This document shows positions 7,484-15,277 of a stretch of DNA of 64,000 bases, one piece after another. Position numbers and translations under genes: made by a program. The notes under the pieces are model-generated. The model made no database searches, was not told the DNA's origin, and worked only from the letters and a program-made list of their open reading frames with translations. The first letter of the stretch is position 1. The number at the start of each line of letters is the position of its first letter. Source of the DNA: Leptolyngbya sp. Heron Island J (lineage in GTDB: Bacteria > Cyanobacteriota > Cyanobacteriia > Phormidesmidales > Phormidesmidaceae); contig NZ_AWNH01000106.1 of assembly GCF_000482245.1 (NCBI RefSeq), forward strand, positions 62,001 to 126,000. Direction: 5' to 3'.

Positions 7484-7723
7484 TTAATCCAACCCTTGAG
7501 CCACATCTCCCAAATACTTCTGAACAAACGTCTCAGCGGCTTCTGAATTTAGTGTTCTTAGCGCTTTAACAATATCTACCAACGTTTCAGAGGTAGGATC
7601 GCGCATCTCATGTACCCAGCGATACACATTCGTACGCTCGATGCCCAATGTTGCAGCGAGGCTGTATTGGCTAATGGCATAGGTCTCTAGAACCTGTTTT
7701 AGAACGCGTCCGGCTTTTCCCAT
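7484..7723 (-). CDS. Small XRE-family HTH regulator
   Basis: This roughly 79-residue protein is almost entirely one XRE helix-turn-helix: MGKAGRVLKQVLETYAISQY, then SLAATLGIERTNVYRWVHEMRDPTSETLVDIVKAL. The start at 7723 is chosen over the ATG at 7732 because GAGG lies just upstream of it and because the MGKAG opening is common in this cyanobacterial family. It is convergent with the Roco gene, their stop codons separated by one base. Close relatives occur as free-standing regulators beside accessory genes. It may control the island, but no operator was identified. Confidence 0.8.
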   Translation of the reverse strand: MGKAGRVLKQVLETYAISQYSLAATLGIERTNVYRWVHEMRDPTSETLVDIVKALRTLNSEAAETFVQKYLGDVAQGLD

Positions 7724-7834
7724 GACCCTCATCCTGTCAGAAGATCATGCGCCATGAAAGTATACCTACTAGTTGACGTATACCCAATGGACAACTAAAT
7801 TTAAAGCGTGAACCATTTGGTGTACATCTTGACT

Positions 7835-8107
7835 ATGCAAATCCAAAGCTTTGTCGCTTTATCTGAGTCCGCTATTGCTCCAGAAGCCTCGCTTCAGCTC
7901 TACTCAGTCTCTAAACCTGATCGCGAACCTGTCAAAATCCTCATCATCGGTTCCCAGGCTGCTGTCAACACCATCATCCACAGCCTCCACTATCACAATT
8001 TTGCCGAACCCTTCGAATGGACCCAGTTTTTACCCAAAGATCGTCCCATCCAACCCCAACCCGGTGAATCCATGCGGGCTCTGATTAAATACCTACCTCA
8101 ACCATGA
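7835..8107 (+). CDS. Conserved hypothetical protein (about 90 aa)
   Basis: Not recognised as a named family. From the ATG at 7835 the protein begins MQIQSFVALSESAIAPEASL and contains a hydrophobic beta-strand segment (PVKILIIGSQAAVNTIIHSL), then an aromatic region (FEWTQFLPKD) and the C-terminus MRALIKYLPQP. A longer GTG start at 7808 is possible. It looks like a compact soluble domain, and the reading frame has normal cyanobacterial codon use. It lies alone between the XRE gene and the TetR regulator. Confidence 0.6.
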   Translation: MQIQSFVALSESAIAPEASLQLYSVSKPDREPVKILIIGSQAAVNTIIHSLHYHNFAEPFEWTQFLPKDRPIQPQPGESMRALIKYLPQP

Positions 8108-8381
8108 GTTCACCCCTAATTAAGTCAAATACCGAGAGCTGAGCGAAGTCGAAGCCCGTCTGCACCAAGCCTTTCTAACGCTGTTTAGTCATAGCAATAA
8201 CTCCTGCCACCGTAAAGCTTGGGATATCGCCGAGAGTGGGTAGCGTATCATCCCCGGCATAAATCATGGGTAGCTCTTGCTCCTCCCAAAAGCAACCGAA
8301 GTTGCCAAGTAATCAGGACAGTTTGCCCTAGTCCATTTACAAAAGACAATGTTCGCACCTTCAGGTGAAACGTGATTCACC
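8108..8381. other. Intergenic region with a possible gene remnant
   Basis: On the minus strand a stretch ending at about 8190 reads EELPMIYAGDDTLPTLGDIP then SFTVAGVIAMTKQR and a stop, preceded within ~15 codons by an in-frame stop. It looks like the C-terminal end of a decayed gene of unidentified family. No intact gene, RNA or repeat is seen otherwise. Confidence 0.3.
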
Positions 8382-9005
8382 TTATGTTGACATGCCAGGA
8401 GTCAAAAACCGCACTAAATACTGAATTGCGTAATCAACATCCTCCGGCTGACTACTCTTTAGCAGTGAATCTGGCTTACCCGCTTCATTTTGCACTCGAA
8501 TCAATGTGGCAATCACAAGATCCAATTTCCAGTTCAACTCTCGTCGGGAGCAGTCGGGAATCACCTGCTGCAAAATATTGAGAAATGCCAGCCGACTGTC
8601 CATAAACTCCCCGCTAGCAATGCTCTGTAGTGGTTCTGGCTCACTCCAACAGCGCCCCATAAACTGAGCCCGCACCGTCCGAAATGACTCATTTTGAACA
8701 ATCTTCTGAAAGCATGGCCTAATAAACGCTGTCAAGATCTCCTCAACCGATGGCAATGTCTCTCTCTTTTGCAGTTTATCTAGAATAGTCAACTGTTCTA
8801 CCACAATCGGTTTAGCAATCCGAGAGAAAATCGCCCGAAATAGCTCTTCCTTGGAACCAAAATGATAGTTAACCGCCGCCAGGTTTGCATTGGCTTGATT
8901 TGCGATCGCACGTACAGTAGTCCCCGCATAGCCCCGCTCAGCAATTAACTGCTCAGCGACATTCAGGAGTTGTTCTTTGGTATCAGCGGATGCTGCACTC
9001 GCCAT
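8382..9005 (-). CDS. TetR-family repressor, CecR/YbiH-like
   Basis: This is a 207-residue TetR regulator. The N-terminal DNA-binding domain is intact: TKEQLLNVAEQLIAERGYAG, TTVRAIANQANANLAAVNYHFGS and KEELFRAIFSRI, with the recognition helix in NLAAVNYHF. The C-terminal ligand domain (SVEEILTAFIRPCF, FMGRCWSEPE) resembles the DUF1956/CecR group. The gene is divergent from an RND efflux operon. Three copies of one palindrome lie between the two start codons: two close to this gene and one 20 bp before the adaptor start. The expected arrangement is repression of both itself and the pump, relieved by a pump substrate. Confidence 0.92.
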   Translation of the reverse strand: MASAASADTKEQLLNVAEQLIAERGYAGTTVRAIANQANANLAAVNYHFGSKEELFRAIFSRIAKPIVVEQLTILDKLQKRETLPSVEEILTAFIRPCFQKIVQNESFRTVRAQFMGRCWSEPEPLQSIASGEFMDSRLAFLNILQQVIPDCSRRELNWKLDLVIATLIRVQNEAGKPDSLLKSSQPEDVDYAIQYLVRFLTPGMST

Positions 9006-9144
9006 TAAAGTAATCTATGCTCCAAAAATGAATGATTAATCAGATCGGCACTTCAGCCATCATAAGCGACCGCTAAGATATAACGCTTTAGACCCGTTGA
9101 TCAGAAAACGACACTGAAAAAATCAAATTTTTATTTGCCAATTA

Positions 9145-9184
9145 TTCAAACGTACGTTTTAATTGTATCAAACATACGTTTGAA
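9145..9184. promoter_or_regulatory. Paired TetR operators
   Basis: TTCAAACGTACGTTTTAA (9145-9162) and ATCAAACATACGTTTGAA (9167-9184) are two near-perfect palindromes with the shared core CAAAC(G/A)TACGTTT, their centres 22 bp apart, on one DNA face. A third copy lies at 9479-9496. Palindrome type, number and position between divergent tetR and efflux genes make them binding sites for the TetR protein by inference. Confidence 0.85.
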
Positions 9185-9478
9185 TGAAGCCTGTGGCTTT
9201 AAATCCAGTCATCTGCATTCGTGTTTTTGATTAGGATGCGATAGCCTGCCCTGGGCTCAAAACCCAGGGCTAATTAAATCAAGACCCCCTCCAGGGGGGC
9301 TTGAACTATGAAAGCTTTGCATCCATAGGATTACAGCCAGCCTTTTCTTTTCAGTGGACAGCTCCCAATTAGCGCTAGGTCTCGAACCCAGCGTGGACTG
9401 AATCCTCAAAACCGACCCCATAAATAGCCTTTAGATCTATCCAGCAGTGCAATAGCCACTAATCTTTTTCGATTACTG

Positions 9479-9496
9479 TTCAAACATACGTTTGTT
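9479..9496. promoter_or_regulatory. Third TetR operator, next to the efflux start
   Basis: TTCAAACATACGTTTGTT carries the same CAAACATACGTTTG core as the pair at 9145-9184 and ends 20 bp before the adaptor ATG. Bound here, the repressor would cover the promoter or initiation region of the efflux operon. Confidence 0.85.
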
Positions 9497-9516
9497 TTTA
9501 ATGGACTGTTAGCGCC

Positions 9517-10848
9517 ATGACCTTTAAATCACCAGCCTTAACCTCGGCCTTATCCACAGTCTTTGGCACTTCTCGCCAACGCTTAGCCTTAATCTGTTTA
9601 GGAATCATGGGCTTGTTCATGATTGGCATTCCTAGAGTTAAAGAGCGCATCGCTAGCTCAGCTGAGGAACCTATTGCCCAGACAGATAGAATCTTGCCCG
9701 TAGAGACCCTAACTGTTACTCCCGTTAACCGCTACTCTGTATCACGCACCTACACAGGGGAAATTGCATCGCTGCGGGCCAGCGAGCTGGGCTTCGAGCG
9801 CAGTGGCCAGCTGGTGGAAGTGTTGGTGGATGAGGGAAATGTGGTAGAAACGGGCGCGCCTCTGGCTCGTTTAGATATTCGTAACTTGCAAACACAGCGG
9901 CAACAGCTGTTGGCGGAAAAGGCGCGGGCCAATGCTCAGCTGGCAGAACTCCAGGCTGGAGCCCGGTCTGAGGATATTGCTGCAGCGGCTGCGGCGGTCA
10001 GAGATTTGGAAGAACAGCTACGATTGCAGCAGGTGCAGCGATCGCGACGTGAATCTCTCTATACTCAGGGCGCAATTTCCCGCGAAGAGCTGGATGAATT
10101 TTCTTTTGGCGAAGGGGCACTCCAGGCCCGGCTAGATCAGTCTCGCAGTCAGCTGCAGGAGCTGCAAAATGGTACTCGACCTGAGCAGGTGATGGCGCAG
10201 CAGGCGCTGGTGCAGCAGCTGGATGCCACCATTGCTGATTTAGATGTGACGATTGCCAAAAGCACCCTGCGAGCTCCCTTTACGGGTGTGATTTCAACTA
10301 AACAAGTGGATGAAGGTACCGTAGTCGGTGCGGGTCAGTCGGTCATCCGTCTTTTAGAAAGTGCCACTCCTGAGGCCAGGGTTGGCATGCCCATTAGTGC
10401 TATTGATCAGCTAAATATTGGTGATGAGAAAACAGTATATCTGGGTGAGCGCTCCTACTCAGCGACAGTCTCGTCGATTTTGCCGGAGGTTGATGCGCAA
10501 ACCCGCACCCAAACAGTTGTGCTGGCGTTGGAATCTGCTGCTGCTAGCCAGGCGAATTCCGGGCAAACCGTGCGGTTGAATTTGCAAGAGTCGATTCCTA
10601 CAGAGGGGATGTGGCTACCCACTGAGGCCCTAACCCAAGGGATTCGTGGCCTGTGGACTTCCTATGTGCTGGTGCCAGAAGAGAACGCTGACGGAGAACG
10701 CTATACAGTACAGCCCCAATCCGTAGAAATTTTATACCAGGATAGCGATCGCGTTCTCGTTCGCGGCACCCTCCAACCCAACGATGTAGTTGTTGCTAGT
10801 GGTCCCCATCGCCTCGTCCCAGGTCAACTAGTCACTCCAGCTCAGTAA
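9517..10848 (+). CDS. RND efflux periplasmic adaptor (HlyD/AcrA family)
   Basis: This 443-residue membrane-fusion protein links an RND pump to an outer-membrane channel. It has an N-terminal membrane anchor (residues 22-39, RLALICLGIMGLFMIGI), then the barrel-sandwich/lipoyl region (TYTGEIASLRASELGFERSG, QLVEVLVDEGNVVETGAPLA). An alpha-helical hairpin rich in Gln, Glu and Arg covers about residues 120-250. After the second lipoyl half (KSTLRAPFTGVISTKQVDEG) come the beta-barrel and membrane-proximal domains. It is the first gene of a two-gene operon with the pump 66 bp downstream. No TolC-like gene is adjacent, so a channel from elsewhere must be used. Regulation by the divergent TetR protein is likely. 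Confidence 0.93.
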   Translation: MTFKSPALTSALSTVFGTSRQRLALICLGIMGLFMIGIPRVKERIASSAEEPIAQTDRILPVETLTVTPVNRYSVSRTYTGEIASLRASELGFERSGQLVEVLVDEGNVVETGAPLARLDIRNLQTQRQQLLAEKARANAQLAELQAGARSEDIAAAAAAVRDLEEQLRLQQVQRSRRESLYTQGAISREELDEFSFGEGALQARLDQSRSQLQELQNGTRPEQVMAQQALVQQLDATIADLDVTIAKSTLRAPFTGVISTKQVDEGTVVGAGQSVIRLLESATPEARVGMPISAIDQLNIGDEKTVYLGERSYSATVSSILPEVDAQTRTQTVVLALESAAASQANSGQTVRLNLQESIPTEGMWLPTEALTQGIRGLWTSYVLVPEENADGERYTVQPQSVEILYQDSDRVLVRGTLQPNDVVVASGPHRLVPGQLVTPAQ

Positions 10849-10869
10849 AGGCACACCGCCGAAGTGTAA

Positions 10870-10889
10870 GGGCGCACCGTCGTGCGCCC
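10870..10889. repeat. Perfect hairpin between adaptor and pump genes
   Basis: GGGCGCAC and GTGCGCCC form an 8-bp GC-rich stem around loop CGTC, in the 66-bp gap between the two efflux genes. There is no U-run, so it is more likely an mRNA-stabilising or polarity element, or a dispersed palindrome, than a terminator. Confidence 0.6.
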
Positions 10890-10914
10890 CAAGTATCCCT
10901 AGGAATCCACCACC

Positions 10915-13900
10915 ATGGTTAGACCGTTTTATCGCAACATGCGGCTGCTGATCCTCACCATTGTGATGATTATGGTATGGGGCTTTGTCTCCTTTCAGGC
11001 CTTGCCCCGCCAAGAAGATCCCGAGCTAGTCTCTCGCATCGCCGTAGTCCAGACAGCCTACCCCGGTGCCAATGCCGAACGGGTGGAGGCGTTAGTCACA
11101 GAAGTGATTGAAGCAGAACTCTCAGAACTTGAAGAGATCGCCGTACTCTCTTCTGATTCACGGGTCGGATTTTCCACTGTGACTGTTGAGCTGAGTGAAT
11201 CGATTTTAGATGCTCAGCCGGTCTGGTCTAAAGTGCGTGATGAGCTGGCTGATGCCGCGATCAGCTTACCAACTGGTGCGAGTGAACCAGAGCTAGATGA
11301 GGCGTTTGTTAAAGCCTATACGATGATTGCTTCGCTGACTTGGCAGCTGCCTATAGAGCCAAACTATGCGGTTTTACGTCGCTATGGGGAGGAGCTGGCT
11401 CTGCGTTTGCGAGGCACCAGCGGCACCGAAGAAGTGGAACTGTTTGGTGACCCGGCGGAAGAGATTGTGGTAGAGGTGGATGCGCCCAGCCTGACGGCAG
11501 TGGGGCTGTCTCCCCAAGATTTAGCCAGTCGGATTCAAACCAGTGATGCTAAGGTGACGGCTGGTCAGCTGCGCAGTGCTGACCAGAATTTGACCATTGA
11601 GGTAGCAGGAGAATTAGAGACCTTAGACCAAATTCGTCAAGTGGCGATTCAAACGGGCGATGGACAGTTTACTCGTTTGAGCGATATTGCTCAGGTGTAT
11701 CGGGGTGTGCAGCAACCCCTAACGGATTTGTCTCTTGTGAGTGGTAAACCGGCGATTGTGGCTGGCATCATGATGGATTCGGGTATGCGTATTGATGTCT
11801 GGGCTGAGACTGTGCGTGAGGTCTTAGCAGATTTTGCCGCTCAGCTACCCCAGGGGGTAAGCCTGGATGTCGTGTTTGACCAAAGCAACTATGTAGAGGA
11901 GAGAATTAGTAAGCTATTGGGGAATCTGGTGCTGGGGGCGTTGCTGGTAGTGGGTGTCACCCTATTCACCATGGGGTGGCGGTCGGCTTTGGTGGTGGGT
12001 ACAGCCCTGCCAATTACCTCCATGGCGGTGTTTGGCTGGATGACGGTGTTTGGGGTGCCTATTCATCAGATGTCGGTCACTGGCCTGATTATTGCCCTGG
12101 GTTTGCTGATTGACAATGCCATTATTGCCGTCGATGAAATTCAGATGGAAATGCAACACGGTCATCGACCGGTTGATGCGGTGGCTAAAACGGTGGATTA
12201 CTTGAAGGTGCCGTTGTTTGCGTCTACGGTAACGACGGTGATGACATTTTTGCCAATCTATCTGCTGCCAGGGGCGGCAGGAGAGTTTGTGGGGACGATT
12301 GCGCTAGGGGTGATTGTGGCCTTAATCTCGTCGTTGGCGCTATCGCTAACAGTAATTTCTGCGCTGGCTGGACGAGTGTTGGGACGTAGCCAAACTAAGG
12401 CTCATCAGCTCTTAGATTCTACTCAAACTGGGCCAATTAAATCACTCCAGAGATTTTTGCTGCGTCCTGGTAGCTGGTGGGCAGATGGGTTTTCTTCGCC
12501 GTTGCTGTCGCGTCCCTATCGGCAAACACTGCAGTGGACGATGCGGTGGCCTTTATTTGCGATCGCACTCTCCCTCACCATCCCGATGATCGGGTTTATT
12601 GCTGCCTCCACCCTTGATCAGCAGTTTTTCCCCTCAGGCGATCGCGACCAGCTGCAGGTAGAAGTGGAATTTGCCCCTCAAACTGCTATTGTCCAAACCC
12701 GTGAGCAAATGCTGCAGGCCCGTCAGGTGGTGCTAGAAAATCCTAATGTTGACGAGGTGCACTGGTTTGTTGGGGAAAGTGCTCCTAAGTTTTACTACAA
12801 CTTTACCGGCAACCGTCGTAATCAGACGCAGTATGCCCAGGCGATGGTGCAGCTCAACACGAATCAAAACCTGGCCGAGCTCGTGCGGACTTTGCAAACA
12901 CAGTTAGATAATGTGCTGCCAGCTGCTCGTGTGTTAGTCAAACAGCTGGAACAGGGACCACCCTTCGATGCTCCCATTGAGCTACGGCTTTATGGTCCCA
13001 ATATTGCTGAACTACGACGACTGGGAGTTCAGGCCCGACAAATTCTGACCAGCGTTCCTGATGTGGTGTATGTACGTGATGATTTAACCGAAGCCCTACC
13101 CAAATTGGGTCTAACCATCGATGAAGAACAAGCTCAACAAGCTGGGCTCAACAATACTGCCATTGCGCAGCAGCTTGAGGCTTACTTGGAGGGCAGTGTT
13201 GGTGGTTCGGTGCTGGAGGCAACTGAGAATCTGCCAGTGCGGGTCCGGGTGGCCAATAGCGATCGCGCCGATCTGAGCCAGATTGCTTCTTTGGATTTAT
13301 TAGGAGCGGGTAACCGGGCCTCTACCGCTGCCTTGGGAGAGTTTACCCTGGTGCCTGAACTGGCCAAGATTGCCCGCCGTAATGAGCAGCGAGTGAACAC
13401 GGTACAGGGATTTATCAGCGCTGGCGTCTTACCCTCTGTGGTCCAAAATGCCTTTGAGCAACAGTTGGCTGAGGCTAACTTTGAGGTTCCTCCCGGTTAC
13501 TGGTTTGAGTTTGGGGGAGAACAGGCTGAACAAAGTCAGGCCCAGGGGAATTTGCTGCTCTATGTGCCGCTGCTGACGTTGGTGATGGTGATTGCCTTAG
13601 TGCTGTCCCTGGGCTCATTCCGTCAGGCTGGTATTGTCGCAGTGGTGGGGATGGGCTCGGTGGGAATGGCGTTGTTTTCGCTCAAGATATTTGGCTCTGT
13701 GCTGGGATTTATGGCCATTGTTGGCAGTATGGGTCTGGTGGGAATTGCTATCAATGACACGGTGATTGTGCTGTCAGCTCTGAATGAAGATAGCTTGTCA
13801 AAGCTGGGGGACCGGCGGGCTATTGTTGAGGTGGTGCTGAAAGCAACTCGTCATGTAATCACCACAACCATTACGACTATTGCTGGGTTTATCCCGTTGA

Positions 13901-14076
13901 TTATCAGTGGGGGCTTGTTTTGGCGGCCCCTGGCGGTTGCGATCGCAGGCGGTATCACCGGCTCATCAATCATGGCGCTATATTTTGTCCCAGCTGTTTA
14001 CAGCCTGATCTACCGTTCTAGACGGAAAAAGATACCAAGTCATGCATCTTCTCATGTGCTCGAAACCGCTGTATAA
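10915..14076 (+). CDS. RND efflux pump (AcrB/HAE1-like permease)
   Basis: This 1053-residue inner-membrane proton-driven exporter has the standard RND layout. TM1 is at the start (LLILTIVMIMVWGFVSFQAL), a large periplasmic loop with QTAYPGANAERVEALVTEVI follows, and then come the TM2-TM6 block, a second periplasmic loop and TM8-TM12. TM4 carries GLIIALGLLIDNAIIAVDEI, the proton-relay helix with D-N rather than the D-D of AcrB. Length and the two-fold repeat are normal. It follows the adaptor in one operon and is probably induced by release of the TetR repressor. Substrates cannot be read from sequence; metals are unlikely because the CusA/CzcA motifs are absent. A hairpin at 14094-14122 follows the stop. 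Confidence 0.94.
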   Translation: MVRPFYRNMRLLILTIVMIMVWGFVSFQALPRQEDPELVSRIAVVQTAYPGANAERVEALVTEVIEAELSELEEIAVLSSDSRVGFSTVTVELSESILDAQPVWSKVRDELADAAISLPTGASEPELDEAFVKAYTMIASLTWQLPIEPNYAVLRRYGEELALRLRGTSGTEEVELFGDPAEEIVVEVDAPSLTAVGLSPQDLASRIQTSDAKVTAGQLRSADQNLTIEVAGELETLDQIRQVAIQTGDGQFTRLSDIAQVYRGVQQPLTDLSLVSGKPAIVAGIMMDSGMRIDVWAETVREVLADFAAQLPQGVSLDVVFDQSNYVEERISKLLGNLVLGALLVVGVTLFTMGWRSALVVGTALPITSMAVFGWMTVFGVPIHQMSVTGLIIALGLLIDNAIIAVDEIQMEMQHGHRPVDAVAKTVDYLKVPLFASTVTTVMTFLPIYLLPGAAGEFVGTIALGVIVALISSLALSLTVISALAGRVLGRSQTKAHQLLDSTQTGPIKSLQRFLLRPGSWWADGFSSPLLSRPYRQTLQWTMRWPLFAIALSLTIPMIGFIAASTLDQQFFPSGDRDQLQVEVEFAPQTAIVQTREQMLQARQVVLENPNVDEVHWFVGESAPKFYYNFTGNRRNQTQYAQAMVQLNTNQNLAELVRTLQTQLDNVLPAARVLVKQLEQGPPFDAPIELRLYGPNIAELRRLGVQARQILTSVPDVVYVRDDLTEALPKLGLTIDEEQAQQAGLNNTAIAQQLEAYLEGSVGGSVLEATENLPVRVRVANSDRADLSQIASLDLLGAGNRASTAALGEFTLVPELAKIARRNEQRVNTVQGFISAGVLPSVVQNAFEQQLAEANFEVPPGYWFEFGGEQAEQSQAQGNLLLYVPLLTLVMVIALVLSLGSFRQAGIVAVVGMGSVGMALFSLKIFGSVLGFMAIVGSMGLVGIAINDTVIVLSALNEDSLSKLGDRRAIVEVVLKATRHVITTTITTIAGFIPLIISGGLFWRPLAVAIAGGITGSSIMALYFVPAVYSLIYRSRRKKIPSHASSHVLETAV

Positions 14077-14093
14077 AACTGTTGTATAAAGCA

Positions 14094-14122
14094 AAGAGAG
14101 TCCCTCACTGAGAGACTCTCTT
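14094..14122. terminator. Hairpin between convergent efflux and rhodanese genes
   Basis: AAGAGAGTC (14094-14102) and GACTCTCTT (14114-14122) form a perfect 9-bp stem with an 11-base loop, 17 bp after the pump stop. U-richness is modest on both sides, so it is a candidate bidirectional terminator. Confidence 0.55.
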
Positions 14123-14184
14123 AACTATCGAGTATTCACTTAATAAAGAGTTATCCCAATAGCTCTAAATGCGCTTAGCGCCAG

Positions 14185-14541
14185 CTATACGCCTTCAGTT
14201 GCGCCAGCGGCTGCCTGCCAGGCCCCTAGACCACCTATCAGCTCAGCTACATTTTCAAAGCCAGCATCACGTAGCTTGGTGGCAGCATTAGTGGTTGCTG
14301 TATCAGTACCACCATAAACATAGATATCACGCTCAATCTCAAGACTGGCAGATGCACGAGCTACTAACTCATCCACAGGCATCGAGATCGCCCCTGAAAT
14401 CCGTTTGGCGTTAAAAAGAGCTCGATTTCTTACGTCAATAATAGTTAGCGCAGGCTCGCCCCAATCTAGACGCTCCTTGAGATCAAATACAGTCGAAACA
14501 GCTTTAAGAGGCTGAGGAGTGGGAAAAAGTGTAGAAGACAT
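14185..14541 (-). CDS. Rhodanese-like protein without the catalytic cysteine
   Basis: This is a 118-residue single rhodanese domain. The fold landmarks are present: LTIIDVRNRALFNAKRISGA, ISMPVDEL, DAGFENVAELIGGLGAWQAA. At the active-site loop, where working rhodaneses have a Cys (VYC..G.RS), this protein reads IYVYGGTDTATT, so the sulfur-accepting cysteine is replaced by Gly. It cannot be a classical sulfurtransferase and is more likely a binding or regulatory domain. It is cytoplasmic by sequence. An HLR1-type motif 45 bp upstream of the start suggests light-dependent control. Confidence 0.85.
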   Translation of the reverse strand: MSSTLFPTPQPLKAVSTVFDLKERLDWGEPALTIIDVRNRALFNAKRISGAISMPVDELVARASASLEIERDIYVYGGTDTATTNAATKLRDAGFENVAELIGGLGAWQAAAGATEGV

Positions 14542-14957
14542 TTATTGCGGCAGCTACAAATGCTGCAGTTTAGAGCGACTTCTCAATTGTAACGAAATTT
14601 AAATAAAAAGTAATTTATATTTCATAACATTGACAGGAAACTTGGCCGTTATTTCATTCAGCCATCCACCCATTCACTCATCCACATTTGATAGTGGGCA
14701 ACCACGCCACCGAGTACCAGGGACTGTCCGATATGACCTAGGCACAGACAGGCTGCACACAGATACAGGAAAATAAAACAATACAAAAGCTCAAGCCCTT
14801 GCCCTCAGAGGATCTCAGCGTGTCTGATCGAGGGATTAATCTTGTGTAAATATAGGACTTGATGCATTCGTGTACAATGAATAATAAAGAAATTATTAAA
14901 GCCTATTTAATATTCTGTTAGAGAAGAAAATATACTGGCAATAGCAGAGCAATAGGC
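14542..14957. other. Intergenic region between divergent rhodanese and small-protein genes
   Basis: Apart from the HLR1-like site at 14586-14603, this 416-bp stretch is AT-rich with several possible -10 elements (TACAAT near 14874, TATACT near 14931) and no clear -35 partners. No gene, repeat or stable hairpin was found. Confidence 0.5.
14586..14603 (-). promoter_or_regulatory. HLR1-like RpaB site upstream of the rhodanese gene
   Basis: On the minus strand the sequence is TTTAAATT-TC-GTTACAAT. The cyanobacterial HLR1 consensus is (G/T)TTACA(T/A)(T/A), two bases, and the same octamer again: the first octamer matches 7 of 8 and the second 8 of 8. It is 45 bp before the start codon. TACAAT inside it could also serve as a -10 element. 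Confidence 0.65.
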
Positions 14958-15164
14958 ATGGATGCTTCAACGCTACGATTACTTTGGTCTGTGGTCTTAG
15001 AAAATTCATCAGAGAGTATCGCTAGTCTCCCTGACTCTCTTTTTGTTAGGCACTTTCTTGAACAAATTCAGACTCGGGTCTATTTAAGCTCGGCGGAACA
15101 GATGGCAATGAAATCCTATTTGCAAACTAAACGACCTCTCATTCTTGAGATGATGCAGGGCTAA
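14958..15164 (+). CDS. Small conserved-looking protein (68 aa), function unknown
   Basis: Not recognised. The protein is MDASTLRLLWSVVLENSS, then a helical segment (SLFVRHFLEQIQTRVYLSSA) and a C-terminal helix (EQMAMKSYLQTKRPLILEMM). It is probably an all-helical, soluble, two- or three-helix protein. Support comes from its isolated position with an AT-rich upstream region, a strong hairpin 60 bp after the stop, and no better frame on either strand. Confidence 0.55.
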   Translation: MDASTLRLLWSVVLENSSESIASLPDSLFVRHFLEQIQTRVYLSSAEQMAMKSYLQTKRPLILEMMQG

Positions 15165-15223
15165 TAGTTGTTTTGCTTTGGGAAGAGCTGTCTGTCAAAA
15201 ATCTAGGAAACTGATAGCTCAAT

Positions 15224-15262
15224 GAAGGGCTCTCTTGTTCAGAGGTACAAAGGGAGCCCTTC
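15224..15262. terminator. Bidirectional terminator
   Basis: GAAGGGCTC (15224-15232) and GAGCCCTTC (15254-15262) make a perfect 9-bp stem between two convergent genes, 60 bp from one stop and 16 bp from the other. TATTAGTA follows on the plus side. Confidence 0.65.
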
Positions 15263-15277
15263 TATTAGTACTATCCT

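Larger units (their letters stand above)
9006..9516. other. Divergent control region with two hairpins
   Basis: Besides the three operators this 511-bp region holds two tight palindromes: GCCCTGGG/CCCAGGGC at 9248-9255 and 9263-9270 (7-base loop), and CCCCC/GGGGG at 9285-9298. They lie between operator 2 and operator 3, on the efflux side. They look like dispersed intergenic palindromes rather than terminators, since no U-run follows. No further gene is seen. Confidence 0.6.

Noticed and set aside
9248-9298. Terminator for an unseen gene between tetR and the efflux operon
   Set aside because: The hairpins have no following U-run and there is no gene upstream on either strand; they fit intergenic palindromes better.
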